Source: DATCLS01 sp036563805
GTDB taxonomy: Bacteria; Actinomycetota; Acidimicrobiia; Acidimicrobiales; VFJN01
DNA: 64,000 nucleotides
Direction: 5' to 3'
Assembly: GCA_036563805.1 (NCBI GenBank)
Contig: DATCLS010000007.1
Location: forward strand, 1-64,000
Part shown: piece by piece, positions 25,404 to 33,592 of the stretch
Position numbering within the stretch: the first letter of the stretch is position 1
Layout of the letters: each line of letters begins with the position of its first letter
Notes under the pieces: model-generated
Told to the model about the DNA's origin: nothing
The model's input: the letters and a program-made list of their open reading frames with translations, nothing else
The model's database searches: none
Translations under genes and position numbers: made by a program

Positions 25404-26156
25404 TCAGTCAGCGGCCGATGACGAGTCGGCTCCCACGGTGGCGGTCCGCCGGGTGCGCAGGAGGGCGAAGCCGCCGGCGGCCAGGCCCAGCACACCGACG
25501 ACGATGCCGACGATGCCGAGCGTGCTGGCGCCGTCGACGTCGTCCTGGGTGGCGGCGTTCTCGACGGTCAGCCCGCCGGCGGACTCGTCGCTGGCGCCCC
25601 CGGCGCCGCTGCCACCGCCGCCGTCCTCCTCCGGGTCGACGAGGGTCAGCACCGGCGCCGGGTTCTCGGGCTCGTCCTCGCCCTCGACGGGCTCCTCGAT
25701 CCAGCGCACGACCTCGCCACTGGAGTAGGTCTGGATCGACGGGAAGTAGATCTGGTCGACGTCGGTGGGCAGCGGGCCCACCGACACGTTGAACTCGTCG
25801 AACTCGCTGGCGCCGATCTCCCCGCCCGTCCACGTGATCGACGAGACGACCTCGGTGATCTCCTCGCCGTGGCTCTCGATGGGCTCGTCGAGCTCGGTCC
25901 GCTCGATCCGGTAGGTCCAGCCCGGCTTGGGCTGCACCCGCACGTTGGCGATGGGCGTCTCGAGCGGGATGTTGACCTCGACCTCCGTCGTCGATGCGTC
26001 GTCGCGCTCGTTGGGGACGCGGAACGTCAGGGCGGCGTACCCGCCCTTCGGCGCCTCGCCCGGGTTGACGCTGACGTGGGCGGCCGCCATCGGCGCAGCC
26101 ACGACCAGCACGCCGGCGGCCACCGCCGCCACCCGGATCATCCGTCGCAGTCTCAC
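25404..26156 (-). CDS. YcnI-like (DUF1775) exported copper-associated protein
   Basis: 250 residues from GTG 26156, three bases past AGGAGGAAT. A signal peptide (AAVAAGVLVVAAPMAAA) should be cleaved just before HVSVNPGEAPKGGYAALTFR, which puts the conserved His at or next to the mature N-terminus. In YcnI domains this His with downstream acidic residues binds Cu(II). The DUF1775 beta domain spans about 30-165; an acidic linker, a C-terminal membrane helix (LGIVGIVVGVLGLAAGGFALL) and a basic tail anchor it. It lies downstream of the anti-sigma factor on the same strand, suggesting co-regulation by the divergent ECF sigma factor. Confidence 0.9.
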   Translation of the reverse strand: MRLRRMIRVAAVAAGVLVVAAPMAAAHVSVNPGEAPKGGYAALTFRVPNERDDASTTEVEVNIPLETPIANVRVQPKPGWTYRIERTELDEPIESHGEEITEVVSSITWTGGEIGASEFDEFNVSVGPLPTDVDQIYFPSIQTYSSGEVVRWIEEPVEGEDEPENPAPVLTLVDPEEDGGGGSGAGGASDESAGGLTVENAATQDDVDGASTLGIVGIVVGVLGLAAGGFALLRTRRTATVGADSSSAAD

Positions 26157-26244
26157 GGGATTCCTCCTGATGTGTCCATGGGCGCGAGTCGGTCGTCTCC
26201 CTCGCCTCGAGCCCCAGCTGGTTGGATCATGTGACCGAGGTGCC

Positions 26245-26946
26245 TCAGGCCAGCCGGACGACCACCGAGGGCCGCGGCACGCGGCGCGCCAGCTCCCACA
26301 GGACGCCGAGCCCGGCCAGCCCGAGCAGGTGCACGAACTCCCGCCCCATCAGCGAGTGGCCCGACAGCAGGTCGAGCACCGACGTGGCGGTCAGGCCAGT
26401 CACCAGAAGGGCGACCAGCGGCAAGGCCCCCCACGCCCGGGACGGCTGCCAGGCCAGGAACAGCAGGCCGACCGCCAGCCCGAAGTCCCAGGACGTCAGC
26501 TCGTGGGACATGTGGGCCGTGGCGTGCCCGCCCGGCAGCACACCGGGCCAGGCGATCACCAGCTGCACGACGGCCAGCGCCGCCAGGACCAGGCGCAGCT
26601 CGCCCAGGCTGACCAGGGCGGGCCGCCGGCCTGCGCCGGCGGGCTCGACCCGGTCGGCCCAGTCGGCGCGGTCGGCGCGACGGGGCGGGCCGGGGCGGCT
26701 GGCGGCGTCGCTGGCCTCGGCCAGGGGCGCGGCGATCACCTCGGGGTCGGGGGCGGTCCGGGCCCGCACGCGGTCGGCGGGAGCGACACCCTCGGCCAGG
26801 ATGGCGGGGAGCGACGCCGCGGCGCGGGCCCAGGCCCGGCAGTCCGCGCAGGTGGCCAGGTGGGCTTCCACCCGTGCGGGGGGTACGCCGGGACGCTCGC
26901 CATCGAGGCGAGCCGACACGGCTTCACGGATGCGGGAGCAGCGCAT
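26245..26946 (-). CDS. Zinc-finger anti-sigma factor fused to a His/Met-rich membrane domain
   Basis: 233 residues. The N-terminus carries the zinc-binding anti-sigma motif: Cys3, then HLATCADC (H-x3-C-x2-C, near residues 29-36). After an Ala/Arg linker come about four membrane segments (LRLVLAALAVVQLVIAWPGV, FGLAVGLLFLAW, LPLVALLVTGLTATSV, VHLLGLAGLGVLWEL). Loops and helices are rich in His and Met: GGHATAHMSHEL and SGHSLMGREFVH. The N-terminal part should sequester the divergent ECF sigma factor; the membrane part may sense metal, most plausibly copper. YcnI follows 88 bases downstream. Confidence 0.75.
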   Translation of the reverse strand: MRCSRIREAVSARLDGERPGVPPARVEAHLATCADCRAWARAAASLPAILAEGVAPADRVRARTAPDPEVIAAPLAEASDAASRPGPPRRADRADWADRVEPAGAGRRPALVSLGELRLVLAALAVVQLVIAWPGVLPGGHATAHMSHELTSWDFGLAVGLLFLAWQPSRAWGALPLVALLVTGLTATSVLDLLSGHSLMGREFVHLLGLAGLGVLWELARRVPRPSVVVRLA

Positions 26947-27048
26947 GGCTTTTCAGTCGCCGGCGCGGCCCGTCCGGTTCCCGGCGGCCGCCGACCGCCG
27001 CGAGTCCCGGTCGCCCGACCGCGCGCCGCCCGACCCCGCGCCCGCGAC

Positions 27049-27073
27049 GGAAAACGTACCGACGGTAAGTACG
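27049..27073 (+). promoter_or_regulatory. AT-richer patch with palindrome, candidate ECF-type promoter
   Basis: In the 189-base gap between the divergent anti-sigma and sigma genes, GGAAAAC (27049-27055) resembles an ECF -35 element. It overlaps an inverted repeat CGTAC-N9-GTACG (27055-27073). It is the only AT-richer patch in the gap. Autoregulation by the neighbouring ECF factor is inferred. Confidence 0.35.
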
Positions 27074-27135
27074 AGGCCCTGGTCAGGGGCGACGGCTTGG
27101 CGGCGCCCGCGCCCGCCGCCCTACCGTGCCGGCCG

Positions 27136-27657
27136 GTGGACGAGGTGACGACGTTGGCCCTCGCCGCCCAGCGGGGGGACTCTGGGGCGCTGTCCACGCT
27201 CGTGCGCACGACGTGGAACGACGTGGCCCGCCTCGTCACGGCCGTCGCCGGGCGGGAGCTGGCCGAGGACGCCACGCAGGACGCCTACCTCCGGGCCATC
27301 AAGGCCCTGCCGTCGTACCGGGGCGAGGCCAGCGGGCGGACCTGGCTGCTGTCCATCGCCCGGCGGGCCGCCGTCGACGCCGTGCGGACGGCGGCCCGGC
27401 GCCGGCGGCTCACCAGCCGGATCGTGGCCCGGACCGACGTGAGGGCCACCGTCGACATCGCCGTCGACGACCTGAGCCTGACCGAGCAGCTGCTGGGCCG
27501 GCTCGACGCCGACCGCCGGACCGCCTTCACGCTCACCCAGCTGCTCGGGCTCAGCTACGCGGACGCCGCCGCCATCTGCGGGTGCCCGGTGGGGACGATC
27601 CGGTCGCGGGTGGCCCGGGCCCGCGACGACCTCATCCGGGCCCTGCCCCCGCGCTGA
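27136..27657 (+). CDS. ECF-family RNA polymerase sigma factor
   Basis: 173 residues from GTG 27136. Region 2 is complete (AEDATQDAYLRAIKALPSYRG, then TWLLSIARRAAVDAVR), as is region 4 (LLGLSYADAAAICGCPVGTI, then RSRVARARDDLIRAL). It is short, with no extra C-terminal sensor domain, and resembles the SigC-like group of actinobacteria. It is divergent from an anti-sigma factor with a His/Met-rich membrane domain and a YcnI-like protein, so the three probably form one metal-responsive unit. No ribosome site is obvious. Confidence 0.87.
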   Translation: MDEVTTLALAAQRGDSGALSTLVRTTWNDVARLVTAVAGRELAEDATQDAYLRAIKALPSYRGEASGRTWLLSIARRAAVDAVRTAARRRRLTSRIVARTDVRATVDIAVDDLSLTEQLLGRLDADRRTAFTLTQLLGLSYADAAAICGCPVGTIRSRVARARDDLIRALPPR

Positions 27658-27660
27658 CGG

Positions 27661-27761
27661 CCCGGGGCACCCGGGCACGGGGCCACCCCGGACACGCCAG
27701 GCACGCCGGGTGCCTCGGACGCCCGGGAACGCCCCCGGGGCACCCGGGCACGGGGCCACCC
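27661..27761. repeat. 28-bp direct repeat pair after the sigma-factor gene
   Basis: The 28 bases at 27661-27688 (starting CCCGGGGCACCCGGGCACGG) recur exactly at 27734-27761, 73 bases away. The first copy begins four bases after the sigma-factor stop. The segment is full of CCCGGG and GGCAC/GTGCC self-complementarity and probably forms terminator-like hairpins before hrpB. Confidence 0.75.
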
Positions 27762-27818
27762 GGGGACGCGGCCGTCCGGCGCGCCGGAGGCGGCGGGGGC
27801 CGCCGTAGGGTCGGGGGC

Positions 27819-30461
27819 ATGGCCCGTCCCCTCCCCCCGGCCGCCGCCGACCTGCCCGTCGTCGCCTGCCTCGACGCGCTGCGGGCGGCGCTGGCCGGAC
27901 CCGGGCACGCCGTGCTCCAGGCGCCGCCGGGGGCCGGCAAGACGACCGCGGTGCCGCTGGCCCTACTGGACGAGAGCTGGCTGGCCGGCGGGCGCATCGT
28001 GATGCTCGAGCCCCGGCGGCTCGCCACCCGGGCCGCGGCCCGGCGCATGGCCGCCCTGCTCGCCGAGCGGGTGGGCGACACGGTCGGCTACCGGACCCGC
28101 GACGACCGGCAGGTCGGCCCGGCCACCCGGATCGAGGTCGTGACCGAGGGCATCCTGACCCGCCGGCTCCAGCGCGACCCGGCGCTCGAGGGCGTCGGCC
28201 TGGTGATCTTCGACGAGTTCCACGAGCGCAGCCTGCAGGCCGACCTGGGGCTGGCCCTGGCGGCCGACGCCCGCCGCCACCTGCGCCCCGACCTGCGCCT
28301 CCTCGTCATGTCGGCCACGCTCGACGGCGGTCGGGTCGCCGCGCTCCTCGGCGCCACCGCCCCCGGGGCCGACCTCGAGGCCGACCCCGAGGCCACCGAC
28401 CGGGACGCCGCCCCGGCTCCGGACGCCCCGGCTCCCGGCACCCCGGCGCCCCTCGTGACCAGCGACAGCCGGGCCCACCCGGTGGACGTGCGCTGGGCGC
28501 CCAAGCGCCCCCGCGACCGGCTGGAGCCGGCGGTCGTGGCCGCGGTCCGCCGGGTGCTGCGGGCCGAGTCCGAGGGCGACGTCCTCGTGTTCCTGCCCGG
28601 CGCCGCCCAGATCCGACGGACCGCCGAGATGCTGGCGGCCGAGCTCGGCGACGAGCCGGTCGACGTCCACCAGCTGTTCGGGGCCCTGCCGGCCGGCGAG
28701 CAGGACGCCGCCCTGGCCCCCGGGCTGCCGGGCCGGCGCAAGGTCGTGCTGGCCACCGACATCGCCGAGACGAGCCTCACCGTCGAGGGCGTCCGCATCG
28801 TCGTGGACGCCGGCCTGGCCCGCCGGCCGGTCTTCGACGCCACGACGGGCCTGACCCGCCTCGAGACGGTGCCGGCGTCGCGGGCCTCGGCCGACCAGCG
28901 CGCCGGCCGGGCGGGCCGGCTGGGGCCGGGGGTGGCGGTCCGGCTGTGGTCCAAGGTGGAGCACGGGTCCCGGCGGCGCCATGCCGAGCCCGAGATCCGC
29001 TCGGCCGACCTGGCCGGCTTGGCGCTGGAGCTGGCGGCGTGGGGCACGGACGCCACCGACCTGCCGTTCCTCGACCCGCCCCCGGCCCGGGTGCTCGACG
29101 AGGCCCGGCGCCTGCTCGCCGACCTCGGCGCCCTGGACGGCTCCGACGGCAAGCCCACCGCGCTGGGCCGGCGGATGGTCGAGCTCCCGCTCCACCCCCG
29201 CCTGGCGCGGCTCGTGCTGGCCGCATGCGACCGGGGCCAGGGATGGACCGGGTGCCTGCTGGCCGCCCTCCTGGAGGACCGCGACGTGCTGCGGGGCCAC
29301 CCCGACGAGGTGCCGGTCGACGTGGGCCTGCGCTTGGCGCTGCTGGACGATCCGGGCCGGCGCCACCCGCTGGCCGACGGCCGCGCGCTGCGCCGGGGCC
29401 GGGACCGGGCCCGGGACCTGGCCCGACGGCTCGACATCGCCCCCGGCGGACCGAGCCCCGGCGGGTCGGGCGGCGCCGGGCCGGCCGCGACCGGCAGCGA
29501 CGGCGTCGGCGCCCTGATCGCTCTCGCCTACCCCGACCGGGTGGCGCAGGCCCGCGGCGGCCGGGGCCGGTTCGTGCTGCGGGCCGGCACCGAGGGTCAC
29601 GTGGCCGCCACCGACCCGCTGGCCCGCGAGCCCCTGCTGGCCGTCGCCGAGGTCGACGGGCGCCGGTCGGGGGGCCGCATCCGGCTGGCTGCGCCGCTAG
29701 CGCCGGAGGAGCTCGACGCGGTGGCCGGCGACCAGGTCGTCGAGCACGCCCGCCTCGACTGGGATCCTGAGCGCGACGACCTCGTCGCCCGGGTCGAGCG
29801 CCAGCTGGGCCGGCTGCGGCTGGGGGTGGTCGAGCGCCGGCCCGAGCCGGGCCTGCCGACCACGACCGCCCTGGTCGATCGCGTCCGGGCCACGAACCTG
29901 GCCGCGCTGCCGTGGACCGAGGCGGCGCGCCAGCTCCAGGCCCGCGTCGCCTTCCTCCGGGCCCGGCTCGGCGAGCCGTGGCCGGACCTGTCCGACGTCG
30001 CCCTCCGGCGCTCGCTCGACGAGTGGCTCGCCCCCCGTCTGGCGGCGGCGCAGGCGACGGGCCGGGCCGACCTCGACCGCCTCGACCTGGTGGCCGAGCT
30101 GAGGGCGCAGCTGCCGCCAGCCGCGATCGGCGACCTCGACCGGCTGGCGCCGCCGGCCGTGACCGTGCCCAGCGGCCGCCGGGTGCCGCTCACCTACGGG
30201 GCGGGCGAGCCGGGCGACCCGCCGGTGCTGGCCGTGCGCGTCCAGGAGATGTTCGGCACCACCGCCACCCCGACGGTGGCGGGCGGGCGGGTCCCGGTCG
30301 TCCTCCACCTCCTGTCGCCGGCCGGCCGGCCCGTGCAGGTCACGAGCGACCTGGCCGGCTTCTGGGCCGGGTCATGGCAGGACGTGCGCAAGGAGATGGC
30401 GGGCCGCTACCCCAAGCATCCGTGGCCGGTCGATCCGGCCACCGCACCCCCGAAGCGCTGA
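27819..30461 (+). CDS. hrpB: ATP-dependent helicase HrpB
   Basis: 880 residues from ATG 27819. The DEAH-box core includes LQAPPGAGKTTAVPLALL (Walker A, near 35-45), LEPRRLATRAAARRMA, VTEGILTRRLQRDPAL, IFDEFHERSLQADLGLAL (DEFH in place of DEAH), VMSATLDGG, ATDIAETSLTVEGV and QRAGRAGRLGPG. The C-terminal HrpB-specific domain ends with the family signature AGFWAGSWQDVRKEMAGRYP-like sequence near 855-870, followed by KHPWP. A 40-residue Asp/Ala/Pro-rich insertion (near 195-215) separates the helicase domains. HrpB is a conserved superfamily 2 helicase whose exact RNA or DNA role is poorly defined. It seems to be a single-gene unit. Confidence 0.94.
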   Translation: MARPLPPAAADLPVVACLDALRAALAGPGHAVLQAPPGAGKTTAVPLALLDESWLAGGRIVMLEPRRLATRAAARRMAALLAERVGDTVGYRTRDDRQVGPATRIEVVTEGILTRRLQRDPALEGVGLVIFDEFHERSLQADLGLALAADARRHLRPDLRLLVMSATLDGGRVAALLGATAPGADLEADPEATDRDAAPAPDAPAPGTPAPLVTSDSRAHPVDVRWAPKRPRDRLEPAVVAAVRRVLRAESEGDVLVFLPGAAQIRRTAEMLAAELGDEPVDVHQLFGALPAGEQDAALAPGLPGRRKVVLATDIAETSLTVEGVRIVVDAGLARRPVFDATTGLTRLETVPASRASADQRAGRAGRLGPGVAVRLWSKVEHGSRRRHAEPEIRSADLAGLALELAAWGTDATDLPFLDPPPARVLDEARRLLADLGALDGSDGKPTALGRRMVELPLHPRLARLVLAACDRGQGWTGCLLAALLEDRDVLRGHPDEVPVDVGLRLALLDDPGRRHPLADGRALRRGRDRARDLARRLDIAPGGPSPGGSGGAGPAATGSDGVGALIALAYPDRVAQARGGRGRFVLRAGTEGHVAATDPLAREPLLAVAEVDGRRSGGRIRLAAPLAPEELDAVAGDQVVEHARLDWDPERDDLVARVERQLGRLRLGVVERRPEPGLPTTTALVDRVRATNLAALPWTEAARQLQARVAFLRARLGEPWPDLSDVALRRSLDEWLAPRLAAAQATGRADLDRLDLVAELRAQLPPAAIGDLDRLAPPAVTVPSGRRVPLTYGAGEPGDPPVLAVRVQEMFGTTATPTVAGGRVPVVLHLLSPAGRPVQVTSDLAGFWAGSWQDVRKEMAGRYPKHPWPVDPATAPPKR

Positions 30462-30482
30462 CGGACCCGGGTACCGGGCGGC

Positions 30483-30782
30483 TCAGTCCATGGCGGAACG
30501 GCGGCGCCGGCGCCGCTGCCAGAGGAACCCCGCGGCCTGGCCCAACAGGGCCCCGACCGCCAACGCCACCACGAGCCCGAGCCACAGCTGGGTCTTGACG
30601 CTGAAGAGCACGAGGCTCGTCTCGACACGGGCGTCGTTCTCCATCACGAACGCCGCGCACATGGCGAGAAAGGCAGCCACCAGTCCCAGCTTGACCAGCT
30701 GGACCCTGGTGATCCCGGTGTCCTGGATCATCTGATTGGCATCGTCACCTTCGACATTGCTGTACTGAGGGTCTAACGCCAT
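30483..30782 (-). CDS. Small two-helix membrane protein, LapA (DUF1049)-like
   Basis: 99 residues from ATG 30782. The frame extends upstream, but MALDPQYSNVEGDDANQ looks like the natural start. Helix 1 is LVKLGLVAAFLAMCAAFVME and helix 2 is LWLGLVVALAVGALLGQAAG, ending in a basic WQRRRRRR tail. ETSLVLFSVKTQLWLGLVVA followed by LLG matches the LapA/DUF1049 pattern for small envelope proteins. Its role here is unknown. It converges with hrpB and has a 20-base gap to it. Confidence 0.7.
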   Translation of the reverse strand: MALDPQYSNVEGDDANQMIQDTGITRVQLVKLGLVAAFLAMCAAFVMENDARVETSLVLFSVKTQLWLGLVVALAVGALLGQAAGFLWQRRRRRRSAMD

Positions 30783-30879
30783 ACCACGAAGCGTACAGAC
30801 GACCTCACGATATGAATAGGGGTCGCGCGCTTTTCGTGACCCCGGGCGTCCGCCAGGTGGCACCCCGGCGAGCCGGCGG

Positions 30880-31452
30880 TCAGGCCGGGGGCTGGTTCAT
30901 CTTCCGCCACTCGCGGGCCAGCAGGGCGTAGACCAGCTCGTCGGTCCACTCCCCCTTGATCCGCTCGTTCTCGACGAAGTGGGCCTCCTGGCGCATGCCC
31001 AGCCGCTCGAGCACCCGGGCGGACGCCGTGTTGCGGGCGTCGCACCGCCCGATGATCCGGTGGAGCCCCAGCTGGTCGAAGCCGAGGGCCAGCACCGCCT
31101 GGGCCGCCTCGGTGGCGTAGCCCCGGCCTTGGACCTCGGGGTGGAACACGTAGCCGATCTCGCCGGTCATGTGGTCGGCGCTGCGCCACACCAGCACGAC
31201 GTCGCCGATCACCCGACCGGTGGCGCGCTCGACGACGGCGAGGGCCAGCTCGTCGCCCTCGCGCCGCAACGCGGTCCGCCCCGCCGCCTTGCGCAGCAGC
31301 TCGCGCACCTCGTCGGGCCCGAGCCGGCCGGTGAGAAGGTAGCGCGCCACGTCGGCTCGTGAGCGGAAGGCGAGGACGTCGGCGTGGTCCTCGGGGACGA
31401 ACGGGCGCAAATCGAGCCGCTCGGTGCGGATCGGGTACTCCGGGCGCAGCAT
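30880..31452 (-). CDS. GNAT-family N-acetyltransferase, RimJ/RimL type
   Basis: 190 residues. It opens RTERLDLRPFVPEDHADVLA, the RimJ/RimL group signature. The acetyl-CoA-binding motif A is VFHPEVQGRGYATEAAQAVL (Q-G-R-G-Y-A, near 105-120), followed by LGLHRIIGRCDARNTASARV and LERLGMRQEAHFVENERIKG. It should transfer an acetyl group from acetyl-CoA to a protein N-terminus or small amine. It follows the APH-type kinase gene by 33 bases on the same strand. Confidence 0.9.
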   Translation of the reverse strand: MLRPEYPIRTERLDLRPFVPEDHADVLAFRSRADVARYLLTGRLGPDEVRELLRKAAGRTALRREGDELALAVVERATGRVIGDVVLVWRSADHMTGEIGYVFHPEVQGRGYATEAAQAVLALGFDQLGLHRIIGRCDARNTASARVLERLGMRQEAHFVENERIKGEWTDELVYALLAREWRKMNQPPA

Positions 31453-31485
31453 CGCCGGCCGACCCTACGACGAGCGCCGCCCGGG

Positions 31486-32631
31486 TCAGGACCAGTACGT
31501 GCCGTCCAGCAGGCGCTCCAGAGCCGCCCGGTGGGTGATGTGGTCCTCGGGGTCGTCGGGCGGCGGCACCTCCTGGAAGTGCACGTGGCGGCTCATGACC
31601 CGGATCATGATCACCCCGTGCCGCACCGCGGCGTAGGTGATGAACCACTCGAGGTCGCGGGGCTCGTGGCCGCTGCGCCGGGCGTAGATCTCCGCCGCCG
31701 ACTCGGGCGCCAGCAGGGTCGGCAGCCCCTCCATGCCGGCGCCCTCGGCGATGTCCTGGAAGAACCGGTGGAGGAAGATCATCCACCCCAGGTCGATCTC
31801 GCGGGGGCCGATCGACGCCATCTCCCAGTCGAGCACGGCGGCCGGCCGCACGCCCTGGTAGATGACGTTGCCGATGCGGGCGTCGCCCCAGCTCAGCACC
31901 GGCTCGGCGGCATCGGCGGCGGCCGGCCAGTGGTCCTCGAGCCAGGCGAAGGCCCGGTCGAGCAGCGGGGTCTCCAGGCCCTCGCACACCCACCGGTAGT
32001 AGGCGCGCTCGGCGTCCACGTGGCGGCGCAGGGCGGTGCCCGACCCGCCGGGGTCGAGGAACGCCAGGTCGTCGCCGGCGCCGATCGTGTGGATGCCGGC
32101 CAGCAGGCCCACCGACTCGGCTTCCAGCTCCGCCAGCTCGGCCGGCGACGCCTCGGTCAGGAACGAGCCCATCGTGTAGGGCATGACGTCGGGTGGTACC
32201 CGGCCGTCGACCCGATCCATGACCAGGAACGGGGCGCCCAGGGCGTCCGGCGACGGCTCGTACCACCGCACGGTGGGCACCGGCACCGCGGTGCGCTCCC
32301 CCACCAGCCGCATCACCCGGGCCTGGGCCTCGATGTCGTAGGTCGGGAACACCGGGTAGGCGTCGTCGGACGGCGCCAGGCGGGCCACGAACGAGCCCCC
32401 GCCGTCCGGCCACTCGGCGTCGAACAGCAGCGTCTCGCTCGACATGCCGTTGGTCTGCGGCCGCTCGCAGCTCGTGATCGCGGCGCCCGGCACCTGGGCG
32501 CGGAGCCAGGCGCCGAGCCGGTCCGTCAGCTCGTCGGCGTCGCGCGTCGAGACCGTGGGCCGGTCTTCGAACCGGCTGTCGTCGAACCGGCTGTCGCGGT
32601 CGCCCGCCGACCCCTCCCGCTGCTCCGTCAT
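31486..32631 (-). CDS. Phosphotransferase family protein (APH/choline-kinase fold)
   Basis: 381 residues from ATG 32631, behind GAGGGGGGA. The kinase-like fold shows FVARLAPSDDAYPVFPTYDIEAQ (Lys-site region), the catalytic loop LSWGDARIGNVIYQG (Trp replaces the usual His before GDxxxxN) and the metal-binding LDWEMASIGPREIDLGW. This APH subgroup lies next to acyl-CoA and amidohydrolase genes in many actinobacteria, where true substrates are unknown; antibiotic resistance is not implied. It is 53 bases downstream of an amidohydrolase gene on the same strand and is probably in its operon. Confidence 0.88.
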   Translation of the reverse strand: MTEQREGSAGDRDSRFDDSRFEDRPTVSTRDADELTDRLGAWLRAQVPGAAITSCERPQTNGMSSETLLFDAEWPDGGGSFVARLAPSDDAYPVFPTYDIEAQARVMRLVGERTAVPVPTVRWYEPSPDALGAPFLVMDRVDGRVPPDVMPYTMGSFLTEASPAELAELEAESVGLLAGIHTIGAGDDLAFLDPGGSGTALRRHVDAERAYYRWVCEGLETPLLDRAFAWLEDHWPAAADAAEPVLSWGDARIGNVIYQGVRPAAVLDWEMASIGPREIDLGWMIFLHRFFQDIAEGAGMEGLPTLLAPESAAEIYARRSGHEPRDLEWFITYAAVRHGVIMIRVMSRHVHFQEVPPPDDPEDHITHRAALERLLDGTYWS

Positions 32632-32684
32632 GGGTCCCCCCTCGCTGCCGTGTCAGGCGTGCATGGCCGTGTCGATTCTGGCCG

Positions 32685-33551
32685 TCAGGTCAGGCCCAGC
32701 ACCCTTTCGGCGTTGTGGCGGAGGAACTTGGGCCACACCTCGTCCTTGAACCCGACCTGGGGCATCTCGGTCATGATCCGCTCCAGCGACAGCCCCATCG
32801 GGAAGTAGCCGGCGTAGATGATCTTGTCGGCCCCCCGGGTGTTGGCGAAGTCGATGATCGCCTTGGGGTAGTAGCGGGGCGCGAAGGCGCTGGTCGAGTA
32901 GTAGAGGTTCGGCCACTTGAGCATGAGCTTCACGGCCAGCTCCGTCCACGGCTCGCACCCGTGCCGCGTGACGAAGACCAGGTCGGGGAAGTCGTAGCAG
33001 ACCTCGTCGATGAGCTCGACCTTCTGGGGGGCGAACTTGAGCCGGGGGCCGGGGACGCCGGCGCACACGAACACGGGGATGCCCAGCTCCACGCACTTGG
33101 CGTAGATCGGGTACATCTTCTTGTCGTTGATGGCCACCTGGGGGAACGTCCCGGCCGGGAACATCGTGACGGCCTTGATGCCCCAGGTCTCGTAGTCGCG
33201 GACGATCTGCCGCACGGCGTCCATGCCCTCGTTGGGGTCGACCGAGTTGCAGGGGATGAACCGGTCGGGGTGGTCACGCAGGGCCTTCTCGCCCGTCCCC
33301 TGGACGCCGACCATGCCCTTCTCGATGCCCCAGGTGTCCATCTCCCGCAGCGTGACCGCGACGGGATCGGAGACGTCCTTGAGCTCCTTGTCGGGCGGCT
33401 GCTTGAACATGTACTCGGCCGGGAACTCGAACTCCTCCCGCGACTGGCGGTCGCGGGTCTGGCGGGTGATGAAGGCGTAGGTGGCCTTCATGTCCTTGGC
33501 CGGGAAGCCGATCATCGTGTCGATGATCCCGACGTCAAAGGGGGCGTCCAT
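32685..33551 (-). CDS. Amidohydrolase-2 family protein lacking canonical metal ligands (AmidoH-1)
   Basis: 288 residues from ATG 33551 behind GGAGGAGA. The fold is that of the ACMSD-type amidohydrolases: FIPCNSVDPNEGMDAVRQI, KAVTMFPAGTFPQVAINDKK, IYAKCVELGIPVFVCAG and FLRHNAERVLGL at the end. The family HxH (or DxH) near the N-terminus is replaced by GIIDTMIGFP, and the C-terminal SDWPH is replaced by AGYFPMG; only RHGCEP keeps a central His. It may be a non-metal or accessory homologue of the neighbouring AmidoH-2 (41-base gap). Short for the family, which is usually 300-400 residues. Confidence 0.8.
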   Translation of the reverse strand: MDAPFDVGIIDTMIGFPAKDMKATYAFITRQTRDRQSREEFEFPAEYMFKQPPDKELKDVSDPVAVTLREMDTWGIEKGMVGVQGTGEKALRDHPDRFIPCNSVDPNEGMDAVRQIVRDYETWGIKAVTMFPAGTFPQVAINDKKMYPIYAKCVELGIPVFVCAGVPGPRLKFAPQKVELIDEVCYDFPDLVFVTRHGCEPWTELAVKLMLKWPNLYYSTSAFAPRYYPKAIIDFANTRGADKIIYAGYFPMGLSLERIMTEMPQVGFKDEVWPKFLRHNAERVLGLT

Positions 33552-33592
33552 GGTCGTGGGGTCTCCTCCGGTTGAGCCGGCTCTGGCGGGCG

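Noticed and set aside
31486..32631. APH-fold kinase as an aminoglycoside resistance gene
   Set aside because: The catalytic loop is WGDARIGN rather than the resistance-type HGD pattern, and the gene sits in an amidohydrolase operon typical of catabolic or lipid loci.
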